Assembly (NCBI GenBank): GCA_021018995.1
Contig: CM037588.1
Location: 142,535,725-142,599,724, forward strand
DNA: 64,000 nt
Source: Chloranthus sessilifolius
Taxonomy: Eukaryota; Streptophyta; Magnoliopsida; Chloranthales; Chloranthaceae
Direction: 5' to 3'
The stretch's first letter is position 1. Every line of letters starts with the position of its first letter. This document shows, one piece after another, positions 1 through 11,779 of the stretch. Under the pieces are notes generated by a model. It saw only the letters and a list, made by a program, of their open reading frames with translations. It was not told the origin of the DNA and ran no database searches. The position numbers and the translations under genes are program-made.

Positions 1-159
1 TTATAGAACTGGAGATTTAATTCAATACTTGTTCTTTTGTACATGCTTTACTTATGCTTGTGTGGTTATACCAAGTGTTCCGCGTATGTAATTGGGGCAT
101 GGCCTCAAGGGTCGTGCCGATGGCATGGGTTTTGAGGTGCCGAAATCTGGGCTATTACA
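1..159 (+). repeat. Terminal piece of a gypsy LTR, cut by the window start
   Basis: The segment ending in CTATTACA at 159 is the reverse complement of the start of the LTRs at 17207, 26625 and 30453. Shared blocks include the 'aagtgttccgc' stretch, the 'gccgatggca' stretch and the final 'gggctattaca'. It resembles the 30453 LTR most and lies in the opposite orientation to it. Only the end is in the window, so I cannot say whether it is a solo LTR or part of an element. Confidence 0.7.
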
Positions 160-702
160 CTCGATTTGTGGCACACATTGTCATCTTACATACCAATACG
201 CCCTAACGCCCCACATCATCCCCCATGCGACCGTGTCGTAACTGCATCATGACTGAGTCGGGTGCCTTCTTAGCACTGTGTTGCGAACCCTCCTGGCCCA
301 CAAATACTCCACCAATGCCCCACGCAGAGCACAAGTGGAACGAGTGGAATTACCGAAGGCTCAGGTAGCTGTCGCGTGCCCCCATCACAGCTGGCACCCC
401 GGGAGACAAGCACTGACACCCCGACGTTAGCTCCACGATAGTGAGGCGGTGGCACCCTGGGAGTGAAGCGCTAACACCCTTTAGTGAAAAAGAGGTGGGT
501 TGGTGGAGTTCTGATACCCATGTGGTCAGACAAAGGGTATTTTAAAAAAGTTTTCTACTTTTTTGAAAACAAAAGTAACCTTAGTTAAAACGTAGTTAAA
601 TGATTATAAAGTAACACCCGTCACTTCACAAAATAGCGCTACGTGTCGCACCCATATCAATAGGCGCAGAGATATCTTTACGTTCAGGAGTGTTCTCTCG
701 GG

Positions 703-705
<3 letters not shown>
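160..705. other. Intergenic stretch with no recognised gene
   Basis: GC-rich in its first half (to about 480) with short direct repeats such as 'ggcacccygggag', then AT-rich. The open frames are short, lack any recognisable domain, and I do not regard them as genes. It may be a decayed LTR, but I could not find paired ends. Confidence 0.4.

Positions 706-793
<88 letters not shown>
706..793. repeat. (TA)n microsatellite
   Basis: An uninterrupted run of about 44 TA units. It abuts a fold-back repeat arm, as the (TA)n runs at 38617 and 60301 also do. Confidence 0.97.
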
Positions 794-795
<2 letters not shown>

Positions 796-796
<1 letters not shown>

Positions 797-1010
797 TGCC
801 TCTAAATCATGGACGCTATATGTACAAGTGGAATCACAAAAAAATGACTCTTGAATTATATGACACACATCACGCTAGATGTGACATGTGAAATCAGAAA
901 CTGACCGTTTGATAGGTACGCCATGATGTCAAAATCTATTGTGTGAAAAATCGGGGTGAAAACCGATCTCCATCATTTCATTCGAAGGAATCAACCGTTT
1001 TTAAGGGGTC
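796..1010 (-). repeat. Single arm of fold-back repeat family F1
   Basis: Reads on the minus strand as the recurring sequence 'gatggagatc...cacacaatagattttgacatcatgg...ggtcagtttctgatttcacatg'. Similar text recurs at 11780, 29385, 30283, 37508 and in three copies at 38155-38616. Here only one arm is obvious. F1 is my label; the repeated halves elsewhere make inverted pairs, which suggests a non-autonomous DNA transposon with long terminal inverted repeats. Confidence 0.6.
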
Positions 1011-1179
1011 TGGGATGTTGGCGCTTTCGGATAACTTGTGGGTGTGTTTAGAGGTACCTAATATTATAAAGAGGAGTGGCAACATAACATGTTATCTCAA
1101 GCCAACGCGGCCTCATAGAGAGGTCATTCTATGAAAAGGCACATCAATCTGGACTACCCATTCGTTAATTATCGCTATC

Positions 1180-1345
1180 AATAGGCACGTCAATGGCAAG
1201 TGCTATACCCAAAAATGGGGTTGCGGGTTCGAGTCCTGGAATCAACCTCTTCAAAATAAAGTCAGGCTACATACTTGCTTCTACCTCTCCTAGACCCATT
1301 GGCAGCAAGAACCTTGTCCATTGGGTTCATCCCAGTCCACAAGCT
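1180..1345 (+). mobile_element. SINE fragment, Au-SINE-like
   Basis: Contains a B-box-like pol III element (GGTTCGAGTCC, about 1228-1238) followed by the 'tggaatcaacctctt...gtcaggctac' text that resembles the body of the widespread plant Au SINE, and a 'cattgggtt' near the end. It is diverged and I see no target duplication or poly-T/A tail. Confidence 0.5.
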
Positions 1346-1790
1346 ACTTTTTTGAGAGGTGTGACACGTTGAACCATGCCACATGTCACCGAGTGATTCC
1401 GCTTTCTTGGTATATGGTTTTTAAAACCAAGAAGACCTCATTCCGGTTCGGACCTGATCACCGTCCAATCCGGCTTTGAATCAAAATCAGTGATTCAAAT
1501 GGGTAAATAGTTGCTCCAAAACTATATGCCATGTCCATTGCCAATTGTTCACACCAATCACAAGTTCTTAACCGTTACATCAAAATTCCCTTAATTGGAA
1601 GGTAAGAACTTAGAACTTAGAACCATATCCATAAATGATGTAGGGATTGGGACTTCTTTACCAAAAATCGAAACAACCAGAAAAAAACGGTTCTCCGAAC
1701 CAACCCTAAACTGATTTAACTGGATCTAATGTCGAATCTGTTCGGTTTTGGTTTTCAGTTGCCGAAAGCGAAAATCAGTTGGGTAGGGTA
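1346..1790. other. Intergenic sequence next to the copia insertion site
   Basis: No gene seen. The last 150 bases are rich in 'cggttttggttt'-type text, and similar 'aaacggaaccgaactgaac' text resumes at 9300. The copia element therefore seems to have inserted into a repeat of the kind found in plant hAT-like non-autonomous elements. Confidence 0.4.
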
Positions 1791-2235
1791 TGTTGGAAAT
1801 TATTAGGATCTTCCCGCAAGCAAAAGCGAAATTAAATTAAACTTTAGCATACCTTACACCGTAGATTTTTTCACGCGAGGATTTAGCTTTGAGCGATCCG
1901 AGTAATAATCCGACGATGATTTGATGGAGAGTCTTCTCTTTCTTTACACACCATAGAAAAGATAGTTTCTCTTGAATTTTTCTAACTCAATTGATGTGTG
2001 TAGAAAGAGGTGCTCTATATCCCTTCAAATATGTTAGAAACTTGCCCATCAAGAAATCTAACGATTAGGATTACCACACTTAAATTAGGGTAAAATCGCA
2101 ACCCTTGATTTAATTAGAAACTTCTAGTTTGACCACAACTAGTGTTCCACTATCTCTCTAAGTTAACAACTTGCACTGTTTGACCTTGACCATGATGTAT
2201 GACGTAAGGGCCACATAAATCCGTGAAATCCAACA
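1791..2235 (-). repeat. 3' LTR of the copia element (left on the + strand)
   Basis: 445 bp, starts TGTTGGAAAT and ends CAACA on the + strand. It is followed by a purine-rich (on the minus strand) 'aagcgggagac' that fits a polypurine tract at about 2236-2250. Confidence 0.85.
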
Positions 2236-2943
2236 GTCTCCCGCTTGGACCTTAAGACCAATTGGAGTTTTTTCTTTTTTTTTTGAAATATTTTGAAAAC
2301 CAAGTCCAAATTGTTCCTTTAAGAAAACTTGACACAGTGCACCAATTTTGAAAATCTCAGAGAGATACATCCTTTCATCTCCATTCCAAGCATCATTAGT
2401 GAGGATCATGAATGCACTAGTGTACTCAAATTGACACTAGGACAGTTCCATGGTCACAAAACTAACACTACTTGAAACTTCAACGTCCTTAACCTTTACG
2501 CGATTATTTCAAACAATGTAGCACGAGAGCTATAATACTCTTAAAACTTGGTCTGGTACTCATTCTCGTGGAGTTCTGTTTCATGCCACTGCATGTCACT
2601 CTGATGTAATCTTGCATCCCGCTTTGTGACAAATCAGTCACTTTTTCATCAGAGTGAAGGCATTACCAATGTGGAGCCAACTCACGTTTAGTCTAAACAA
2701 ACTTGAGTGTCAAACACTCCATGCTATTTTGTGACAATCGCCACCATACCTGTGACAATCACCACCATACCTTGTGACAAAATACCACCTTGTTATGGGT
2801 AATGATCCCATAACCTATAAATGATAACATGCAATAATATAATAATTTGAGCTCAAAATAAAAATATGTATATAAATGCAACAAAAAATCCATGATTCAT
2901 AACAAAAAGGAAACAATAATAATATGTCTAAATAAAAGCAAAT

Positions 2944-3312
2944 CTAGAACTGAGTTAACAACTCAACAAGTCCCATCCGGGTCACGTGCTCCTTGAAAAT
3001 CATGGGTGGTAAACCCTTGGTAAGGGAATCTGTAATCATAATCTCCTTAATAATATGAGAAATCTTTATAATATCATCTCGAATGTTCTCATATACAACG
3101 AAATACTTGACATCAAAATGCTTATTCCTCCTAATAACTTTTTCGTGTTTTACAAACTTGGTCACAGCCTCATTATTACAATAGATGATAAGTGGACAAT
3201 GAATGAAATTAATAATCTTTAGATCTCCAATAAAATTCTTCAACCATAATGCATGACAAGTAGTCTCATAACAACCAATAATCTTGGCGTACATAGTCGA
3301 ATCTGTCGTCAA
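2944..3312 (-). pseudogene. Copia RNase H remnant
   Basis: The minus-strand translation resembles the C-terminal end of copia polyproteins: 'MYAKIIGCYETTCHALWLKN', then 'IRRNKHFDVKYFVV' and 'DSLTKGLPP...KEHVTRMGLVE' close to the stop. It is a fossil part of the 1791-9232 element. Confidence 0.85.
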
Positions 3313-3371
3313 AGTCTGTTTAGCACTTCTTTAGAAAATAAAGTCCTGCGCAAGTAGAAACAAATAACCTG

Positions 3372-4400
3372 CTATTGATTTGACGCTATCCTTACAACCA
3401 ATAAAATCAAAATCTGAATATCTGACAATCTTAAGCTCATCTGATCTACGATAGGCCAACATAAAATCTTTGGTTCTTTATAAGTAACGAAGTACCTTCT
3501 TCGCAGCTTTCCAATGCGCAATTTCTGGATTAGACTGATATCGACTAAGTAAGGTGACATTGAAACTGATATCAGGACATAGACAAATCATTGTATACAT
3601 AAGACTATCCACAACTGAAATATACTCCTTTTGATCTACTTGTTGCTTTTCTGCCTCAATTTTAGGTTGTAGATCTTGGGAAATAATGTCACTGCGTCAC
3701 TTGAAGCGCATCTATCCATACCATATTGTGTAAGTACTTTCTCTATGTAGGCCTTCTGCGAAATACCTAAACAACCGGCAGCCCTATCACGATGAATTTT
3801 GATGTCAAGTACATACTCAACAATACCCAAATCCTTCATATCAAATGCCTTGGAGAGAAAACTCTTGGTATCATAGAGAAAATGAATGTCGTTACTTACA
3901 AGTAGTATATCATCTACATAGAGAACCAGAATGACAAATTTTCTCACTCTTTCTGAGATATATATAATGATCAACAATATTTTCTTTAAACTCATAACTA
4001 GTGACAACCTCATCAAATTTCAAATACCATTGCCTAGAAGCTTGCTTGAGTCCATAAATGAACTTATTCAATTTACAAAGTAGCTGTTCTTTTCCTTTAA
4101 TCAAAAACCCATTGGCTGGGAAATGTATATATTTTCTATAAGGTCTCTATTTAAAAAAGAAGTATTCACGTCCATTTGATGTAGTTCGAGATCGTAATGT
4201 GCAACTAAAACCATCACAATCCTCAATAAATCCTTAGAAGAGATAGGAGAGTAGGTCTCATCATAGTTAATGCCTTCCTTCTGTCTGAAACCCTTTGCAA
4301 CAAGTCGTGCCTTGAATCTTTCAATCTTACCACTAGAGTCTCTTTTAGTCTTATAAACTCATTTACATTCAACCGCCTTGGGATCTGTTGGCAAATTCAC
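3372..4400 (-). pseudogene. Copia reverse transcriptase remnant
   Basis: Minus-strand translation shows 'KFVILVLYVDDILLVSND', containing the YVDD catalytic motif at about 3900-3925. It also shows the upstream 'LCKLNKFIYGLKQASRQWY' block and the downstream 'DMKDLGIVEYVLDIKIHRD'. These are hallmark copia RT blocks. Fossil part of the 1791-9232 element. Confidence 0.9.
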
Positions 4401-4863
4401 AAGATCCCAAACCTTATTCTTTTCCATGGACAATAGCTCATCTCTTATGGCCTCCTGCTAGTTTGAGGATTCATTGCTACCAATAGCCTACTAAAAAATT
4501 GATGGATCATCAAGATTAACACCCTCAAACTGAGCCTCTTACGCATACATCTCATAGAAATATGGAATAGTAGGTTTACGCTGACGCTCAGATCTTTGGG
4601 GCTAAGCCGGTGGCACTGATGAAACATGAGGTGGAATAGGACATTTTGCTTTAATTGGAGTCGTCACTGGATTTGTCTGAATCAAAGTATCAATATTTTA
4701 TACGATCAGGAGGTGAAGAAAGAAAAGTATTACCACCAGATGAAGGCATAAAGTCAAATTTAGAGTTCTCAATAAAAGTAATATTATTCTTATGTGAATT
4801 CTCACTGGATTCACCATTCTCCAGAAAATTGGTTATATGAGTCTCAGTAATATCAATGACTCT

Positions 4864-5600
4864 TCAAGGACAATAAAATCTCCAAGTTTTAGAACGATGT
4901 CCACGACTGATAAAATAACAACTAACTGTGTGAGGATCCAACTTCTTAATATTGAGATTATAAAACTTAGCTTCAGTTTCACAACCCCATATATGTAAAT
5001 GTCCGAGCTTTGGATCCTTAGTTGTCCATCTTTTGTAAGGAGTTTCAGATACAGCCTTGCAAGGAACCCTATTGAAAATGTAAACTGCCGTCTTCAAGGC
5101 TTCACCCCATAACTCTTTTTTTAAGTGTAGAGTGACTTAGCATGCTATGAACAGTCTCCTGATAAGTATGATTTCTCCTTTCTAAAATATCATTCTGCTG
5201 CGGAGTGTCAGGAGAAGTATATTATGGAACAATGCCTTGGGTCTGTAAGTACTCCACGAATGGTCCATGATTGACACCATCAAGACCCATTCTAGCGAAG
5301 TATTCTCCACCTCTATCTGAACGCACAGACTTTATCTTCTTCCCAAGTTGATTTTCTACTTCCAACTGATAAGCCTTGAAGACCTCTAAAGCTTAATCTT
5401 TCGTCTCTAATAAGAAGACATATGTGTATCTGGAGTAGTCATCAATAAAGGTAATAAAATACCTTTTGCCACCACGAGCAGCAATCAAAAAAGGCTCACA
5501 AATATCGGTATGTATCAACTGCAAAACCTCAGTGGCCCGAGAGGCGGAGAACTTCCTCTGTTTCAAAATTTTACCCTTCACACAATCCACACAATTTTTA
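4864..5600 (-). pseudogene. Copia integrase remnant
   Basis: Blocks seen on the minus strand: 'DCVKGKILKQRKF', 'LIHTDICEPF', 'RYFITFIDDYSRYTYVFLL' (first core Asp residues), and at the C-terminal end 'TAVYIFNRVPCKAVSETPYK' and 'LGHLHIWGCE'. This is the standard copia rve core followed by its C-terminal segment. Fossil. Confidence 0.88.
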
Positions 5601-5662
5601 AAATCGGTGAAATCTAATGATCTAATAATACCATATCTAATTAACGATTCCAGTCTTTTTTT

Positions 5663-6010
5663 TTATATGTGACCTAACCTTCTATGCCATAAGGCTGTAG
5701 AATCATCCCAAAGTAAAGAACGCTTTGACGCGAAAGGTGTTGAGTTCGAAGCCTCAACAACCAAAGCAATGATGCAAGAAGAATCAACAGATAGCAAATA
5801 TAAACCATCAACTAAAATATCACGACCAACCACATAACCATCAAAGGAAATATCCAAACCCATACTGCTAAAAGTAAAAATATAATCACAGTCTCTAAGT
5901 CTCGATAACGAAATAATATTCCTCCTAAAAGAGGGAATAAAACATGTCCAATGTAAAGTCAAAGTATGTCCAGAGTCTAAAACTAAATCGTAGGTGCCGA
6001 CGCTCTCCAC
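5663..6010 (-). pseudogene. Copia protease and Gag-pre-integrase remnant
   Basis: 'DLVLDSGHTLTLHWTCFIPS' resembles the retropepsin Asp region and 'NIISLSRLRDCDYIF' the strand that follows it. 'ALWHRRLGHI' is the His-containing start of the Gag-pre-integrase zinc segment. Fossil. Confidence 0.75.
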
Positions 6011-6359
6011 CTACATCGCCTGGTCGTTCTCAAAGAACAACCTATCCTCCTGTTTAGGTCTTCTCCTGCTTCTGAGCACCGTCAGACTGCTTCGTTAGCC
6101 ACTTCTTATAATTCACACATTTGCTCTTGAAGTGACCTTTCTTGCCGTAAAATCAGTAACCGCTTACACTTTTAGACTGACCTTGAGTACACACTGCCTT
6201 TCTAAAACTTTGACCCTTGTCTTTACCCTTGTTCTAAAATTTTTGTTGTGGTCGGTTTCCTTGATTCCTCTTAGGACCCTTCTTCTTAAAATTCTTTTTA
6301 CTGGAGTTAGAAGTCCTCAAATGAGCAGACTTATGTCGCTCGCCTTTAAGCCTCTTTTT

Positions 6360-6945
6360 TAATGGCGCGCATCTAAATTAACTTGTTCAAGTCTCAATTT
6401 TGCTCTTGCGAATTATAATTGACCTTAAAAATGTCGAAAGCCTTAGAGAGGGAAGCAGCTCCAATATAAACTATCAACTCTTCATTGATATTAAGTTTGT
6501 ATTTTTTAATATTCAAATAGATTTGAGATAACTTCAATAAGTGATTTCTCACATTCCGACTGCCATCATACCGAAGGTGTATGAGATCATGCATGTAATC
6601 ATATATGACCTGCTTCTTACTGCTAATACATTATTTCTTAATAAGAGCGATTAGCTCATAAGCAGTCTCTGTAGTAGGTATGCCACCCCTGAAAGAGGCA
6701 TTAATGGTGGCCCTAATCATTAATATGGCTAACGAGTTAGCCTTATTCTATTTCTCAAAAAATTTCTTATCCTTCGCAGGAGAATCTTGGATAACCGTCG
6801 CAAGTTTAGGTGTTATAAACACAAAAGACATGTTTAAAATCCCAAAACAAACATCGAGAGTCATTTTCTAACTGTTGAAGTTGGACTCAAAAAGCGGTTC
6901 AACTCCTGCTATGTGTTTGGTAATTAACAAGAGATCCATCGCTAC
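6360..6945 (-). pseudogene. Copia Gag remnant
   Basis: The minus strand carries a UBN2-type Gag segment ('MHDLIHLRYDGSRNVRNHLL', 'INEELIVYIGAASLSKAFDI'). A knuckle-like Cys/His stretch lies toward 6130-6170, between Gag and protease. The likely initiator region is near 6940. Fossil. Confidence 0.75.
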
Positions 6946-8874
6946 AAAATTTTAATTTAGGATCACCCTTTAAAAGTCAACACAAAAATAAAATTTAATT
7001 AATTCGTTAGATTTAATCCCTTTTCCTTAAACCAGGGGTTTTAGTTCAAACGTATGAAGTGACACTATGTGCACATGTCAACTTCAAGGAAAGCACTTGG
7101 CAACATCATGTCAACTTACCCTTGCTTTCCACCGCGTAAAATATGTCATAGACCTAGCCTCTATGGTTTGATTAGAATCAGACACTCCCTATACCTTTGG
7201 GTAAATAGGGTTATCTTATCTAACCATCTCATAGAAGACTATTCTATTCGTACACACTACGTCAAGTACCTATGACACCTTTAGGCCGTACACAAACACT
7301 CAACGCAATGATACGCTTAGTAATCTTAATAGAGAAAATATCTAAGATTCGGAAACTACAAGGTTTGTGAATTGTCTATCTTTGGGTAAAAACTAACTCC
7401 CCAAACATCCCCAAACGATCACTCGGTTCTCCATAAATCTCATATGAAAGAACCAACCCTTATGATCCATAAATGTCATATTTCAGTTCTTAGAATTAGG
7501 GATCCAATGTTAAATTTATTCATGTTCAGATTAAAAAGTGTAAAGAATAGATTTCAATTTAACTTTAATATGTTCACATATTTAACTTTAACTTGAACCA
7601 TTTTTCATCAAAATAATATGAAAATTAACATAAAAAGATGATACAAAATTTCAAGCACATAACTTTAAGTGAAATAGGCATGTAGATCAAAACCTTAATT
7701 GAACATTTCATGAATGATAAAATTTTAAGAGTGCACATGAGACATGTATCTTGAACAATTAAATATAAATAAATAATGAATTTAAAAATTAATTGTAACT
7801 TTAATTAAAGGCACTCAAATATAAAATAATTATGCGATTAAAAAATGTCAGAAAAAGAAATCAGATCATTAAATGTTACAACAGAGAGCTCTTGTGTAAA
7901 AATAGACCCTAAAAACAGATCCGAAACATCCGAGAAAGTCAAAATGCATCTATAATGTCCAAAATTTGGACCTGTATATAGCCCAGAAATGACCCGAAAA
8001 GAATAAGGAATAATTGGGCCAAAATGGGCCTTAATCGAACGGGCCGAATCTGGGTCATGCACCATAGGCCGGGAATGGACCGGACCGTGGGCCAGGAATG
8101 GACTGGGTCAGACTATGGACTGGACCGAGTCATGACACATGGGCCGAGAATAGACTGGACTATGGGCCGGATCGGGTCATGACCCAAGGTCCGAGTTGAT
8201 TAATGGACCGGACCGGACCATGGGCTGGATTGGGTCATGACCCGAGTCCAATTTTGACGGGGCTGGGTCATAGATCGAGTCGAGTCATGTGCTTTTATAG
8301 GTCCATGGGCCGGGTCAAGTCGATTTGGGTTAAAGTGTGTCAAATCGTCAAGCATATAGAGTAGGGGAAGCACCAACTTTGGTGCTCCCACTAGATATGC
8401 AATTAAAGCTAGAGGTATTATCAATTAAAGAGGAAACCCAACCAAATGTCCTTCCTTACGGCATCTATTTTTCTACATTAGTTTCTTTCAAAAACAAAAA
8501 AAGGAAACAAAAGGAAATCTCCTTCCTTACAACTTATGTAGCTGTAGCCGTCTTCCTCAAGGAAACAAAAGGAAATCAGAGACCCCTATTTTTTTATATA
8601 TGCAGCCACCTTTTAACCTTTTACCACCCGGACATAGCCGATCAAGCCGCCAACAGCCGGTGACTCCGGCATCGGCCGACGACTCTCAGTTGCCGGTAAA
8701 ACCACATACCAACCTTAAAAAAATTATTATATATAAACTTTAAACTCAATAAAAATCAATTCAAACACCAATGACCAATTTACACCGGCGAATTAAAATC
8801 CGGCAAAAAATAATCTAAGGTTTATCAAAACCCTTAACGATGAGAATCGATACGGTAAAGACGATTACGAGTTT
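6946..8874 (-). other. Leader between copia primer-binding site and Gag
   Basis: About 1.9 kb without a recognisable domain, which is long for a copia leader. It includes a degenerate GC-rich tandem block (see 8030-8335). The short open frames here match nothing I know. Confidence 0.5.
8030..8335. repeat. Degenerate minisatellite 'gggccggaccgggtcatgac'
   Basis: About ten imperfect repeats of a 25-40-bp unit built from 'atgggccggg', 'tggactggacc' and 'gggtcatgaccc'. It sits in the leader of the copia element, and its GC content is far above the flanking AT-rich DNA. Confidence 0.75.
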
Positions 8875-8887
8875 GGCTCTGATACCA
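8875..8887 (-). promoter_or_regulatory. Primer-binding site of the copia element (initiator tRNA-Met)
   Basis: On the minus strand it reads TGGTATCAGAGCC, the usual plant primer-binding sequence complementary to the 3' end of initiator tRNA-Met. It lies two bases inside the 5' LTR, which fixes the element's orientation. Confidence 0.9.
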
Positions 8888-8889
8888 CT

Positions 8890-9232
8890 TGTTGAAAATT
8901 ATTAGAATTTTCTCGCAATCAAAAGCGGAATTAAATTAAACTTTAGCATGCCTTACATCATAGAGATTTTCACGCGAGGATTTAGCCTTGAGCGATCCGA
9001 GAAAGAGGGACTCTACATCCCTTTAAATAGGTTATAAACTTGCCCATCAATAAATTTAACGGTTAGAATTACCACACTTAAATTAGGGTAAAATCACAAC
9101 CCTTAATTTAATTAGAAACTTCTAGTTTGACCACAACTAGTGTTCACCATCTCTCTGAGTTAATAACTTGGACTGTTTGATCTTGACCATAACATGTGAC
9201 TTAAGGGCCATATAAATCCGTGAAATCTTACA
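8890..9232 (-). repeat. 5' LTR of the copia element (right on the + strand)
   Basis: 343 bp, TGTTGAAAAT...CTTACA on the + strand. It is alignable to 1791-2235 throughout but shorter. It ends at the GGGTA target duplication. Confidence 0.85.
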
Positions 9233-9417
9233 GGGTAATGATAATTGATACCTACCCAAAATTGAAAAGATCAATTCAACTCAATCAAATCTCTCAATTC
9301 TAAACGGAACCGAACTGAACGAAAAAAATCGATTTCTATTCGGCTAACCAAACATAATGATGTATGGTTATGTAATAAGATATCCAATCATATTGCTATT
9401 ACATATTAACCACCATC

Positions 9418-10273
9418 TGAATCATAAGCTTATAAGAAAAAAGATACTGAGTAACTTACCAAAACAAAGATGAGTTGGAAAATGGCACACATCTTATATC
9501 TTCCCCAATCCATTGCTTAAGATGGGGTGGTGATATGTAGCATCTGTTAGATGAAATTAGGAATAGAAATTTGAAAATGATGAAAAGGGCAAGAGAATCA
9601 AACTCGAGGCACATAATCGTTGTCTTTAAAACGTTTTATTCGAGTAAATCCTTGAGTTTGCAAAAGGGTTCCAACGAGACATTTCTAGGATACAATGAGC
9701 TCAATCTCTTGGATGCGATCCGTTACTTTGCAATAGTAGAGGATTGCCCTAGAAAACTCAATCCAATAAAGTATCACCAAAAGAAGAAAGCAAGGGAAAT
9801 TATCAAATTGTATGCAAGGAATCTGATGAATTTCAGAGTATCCAAATCTGTGTCCTAAGGCCTCCTTATATAAAATTTTCAATATCAGTCGACATTTGAC
9901 CAATCCGTTTGGCCCAATAGAATTGATTTGACCCAGTGATTAGTGGCCTATTAGGCTACGTAAGTGTAAAGTGCATGCGCATCTAAAGCGTAAATGCACC
10001 TAAATGCCAACCGTCACGCATGTGCGTGTACGAACGCGACGGCTCGTTCCTAGGCATACTCTTCTCTTCTTATTGTCAAACAATAATAGAAGGTGCAAGG
10101 TACTATATATAGCATAGACACTTTTTATTTTTATCAATGTGGGACTATTTACTTGCATATAAAACTTGAGAACATCTATTGCCTAAAACCCAATCCAAAA
10201 CTAAGAAATCAAAATAAAGTTTTATTTTCTTTAAATTATTAAAATATTTATTATATTAATAATAAATATAACA
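9418..10273 (-). mobile_element. Probable solo copia-type LTR
   Basis: 856 bp bounded by TG...CA with identical 5-bp flanks CCATC (9413-9417 and 10274-10278). On the minus strand it starts TGTTATATTT and has a TATA box (CTATATATAG, about 10103-10112) followed by a segment rich in CpG/'gcatgcg' text, as plant copia LTRs often have. No coding domain. A 5-bp flank match can occur by chance, so this is a moderate call. Confidence 0.48.
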
Positions 10274-10324
10274 CCATCAAAGTGATAGATCATAGATTGA
10301 AGTACAACAAGCACGGAAATTGTG

Positions 10325-10430
10325 TTTTAGGGAGATTTATACCATCCAATCTATTGATTATAATATTAATTGGTGTTTTTAGTTTTAATGGTTGATATTA
10401 AAATTCATCAATTGGATGGTTCACATCCAC
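10325..10430. repeat. Imperfect inverted repeat
   Basis: 'accatccaatctattgat' near 10342 pairs with 'atcaattggatggt' near 10411. The short fold-back sits just right of the solo LTR, and its parent element is unknown. Confidence 0.5.
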
Positions 10431-10534
10431 CTATAGACATGTTTTTTTTTGTGTTGGGAGATGTAACAGTGGTGAATTGTCATTCGGACAATTTAATGGT
10501 CACAAATGTGCGTCATACTGTATATTAATAAATT

Positions 10535-10790
10535 AGGCTTCAATTGTGTAAGATAAAAAGTACAATTTCATGGTGTAAGATCATTTAAAAACTATTTTGA
10601 TATTTAAATGTCCATCACAAGCCAATATCCTAATTCTATGTCTAGGATAGTCAACTGAATGTTTATGCATGTATAAACACCAAAATGACAGTTAAATGAT
10701 CTTACACCATTAAAATACGCTTCTGATCTTACACTAATAGATAAATACACTTTAATCCTACACCGCCTAATTCACAATTTCACATATAGG
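10535..10790. mobile_element. Small fold-back element (MITE-like)
   Basis: A perfect 17-bp inverted pair, TGGTGTAAGATCATTTA at 10571-10587 and its complement at 10693-10709, lies inside longer imperfect arms. The arms carry further 'gtgtaagat'/'atcttacac' copies. No coding capacity. Related 'ggtgtcagatcatt' text at about 13850 suggests a dispersed family. Confidence 0.6.
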
Positions 10791-11274
10791 ACTCATTTAA
10801 TACGCTATAGAGCATCTAAGACTCCTAACCATTAATATTTTGTGTCATGACACACCTTTGACGAATCCAAGCGATCAAATAATAGGCTATCATATGAACA
10901 CAGGCTACCCTAAAAGGTTTGTCCAAGAGATCATCGGAGCCCTTCAATCTAGACTCTTATAGTATAGCTAGTTGCTAATACTTAATATAAGATTCATATT
11001 AAAGTGCTCTGATTACATCGTACAAATCCACATATGGGTATTTTATTTTTGGGCCATTTGAGAAGGGGTGACGATCAAGAAGATATAGACTTAATACAAA
11101 GTGACTGTTCTCCGATCATGAACCCACATCATTAGGATATCTTATCAAACTTAAATAGAAGAGCCATTTGCCCTACCAATTGTGTCAAAAGGTGACATCC
11201 GCCTATGTCCGGGCCCAAAAAACTCCACAAAAACTACTTTGTAACCAAATTTTATTTTGTGGCTGAAAGGCAAT
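10791..11274. other. Intergenic sequence, nothing recognised
   Basis: AT-rich, with no open frame of note, no paired repeat and no RNA gene that I can see. Confidence 0.5.
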
Positions 11275-11460
11275 TCAGGAGTTTCAATTTTTATTTTTAT
11301 TTTTTTTCTACGAGACAGTCTCGAGAATTGAGAACTAGACACGCATATACATAAGACAATTACAGAGCAGCGTGAGGGAGCACCAACTGTAGTGGCAAGA
11401 ATTAACTAACAAAACTCAACCCATACCTTATAAAAACATAGGTATATATGGTTATTTAGC
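11275..11460 (-). mobile_element. Partial SINE copy (same family as 11948-12202)
   Basis: Matches the 11948-12202 SINE over its 3' two-thirds: 'gacagtctcgagaa', 'gagaactagacacgcata' and 'gagcagcgtgagggagcacc', then 'gttaactaac...ccttataaa'. An A-rich tail reads on the minus strand at 11281-11310. The promoter-bearing 5' third is absent, as in a 5'-truncated retrocopy. Confidence 0.7.
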
Positions 11461-11779
11461 TCAACTATATTTGCTCCAAAGGGTCGGATGGGTTCATAAG
11501 CCTCATATCCGATGCAAATTCAGCCTAAAAGAGATTAATAATTTGGCTTAGATGTGCTTATGTCCAGCCTGGTCAGAATCTAACCGGATTATGTTACTGG
11601 CCGAGTATGGGCTATGTTATTTTTTAATCGACCAGGCCCGAACCCACTCAGCTAGTTCTGACCCATGCAAGGGCCAACTTCTCCAGTGCAATTAAGTAAT
11701 TGCCTTCATTGTTTTATCAACTGAGTTACCTCCATTTTAGCCAATACCTTTTCTTAAAGTGCCCACGTCCCAAACCCTT

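Larger units (their letters stand above)
1791..9232 (-). mobile_element. Ty1/copia LTR retrotransposon, old and broken
   Basis: The 7,442-bp element is bounded by TG...CA LTRs and a perfect 5-bp target duplication GGGTA (1786-1790 and 9233-9237). Minus-strand order from the 5' LTR is primer-binding site, long leader, Gag, Gag-pre/protease, integrase, reverse transcriptase, RNase H, 3' LTR; this integrase-before-RT order is diagnostic of Ty1/copia. The two LTRs differ at roughly one position in eight over the first 110 bases by eye, and their lengths differ, so the insertion is old. The coding region is badly decayed, with many breaks (well over ten), and cannot be active. Confidence 0.93.

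Noticed and set aside
706-793. CRISPR-like or regulatory array at the (TA)n tracts
   Set aside because: They are pure dinucleotide runs without spacers, ordinary microsatellites in a plant nuclear genome.
1180-1345. Functional tRNA gene at the B-box-like site
   Set aside because: There is no cloverleaf: a B box is present, but anticodon and acceptor stems cannot be formed. It fits a SINE body instead.
9571-9858. 95-codon open frame in the 9.4-10.3 kb interval
   Set aside because: It lies within the candidate solo LTR and overlaps an opposite-strand frame of similar length. There are no conserved motifs.
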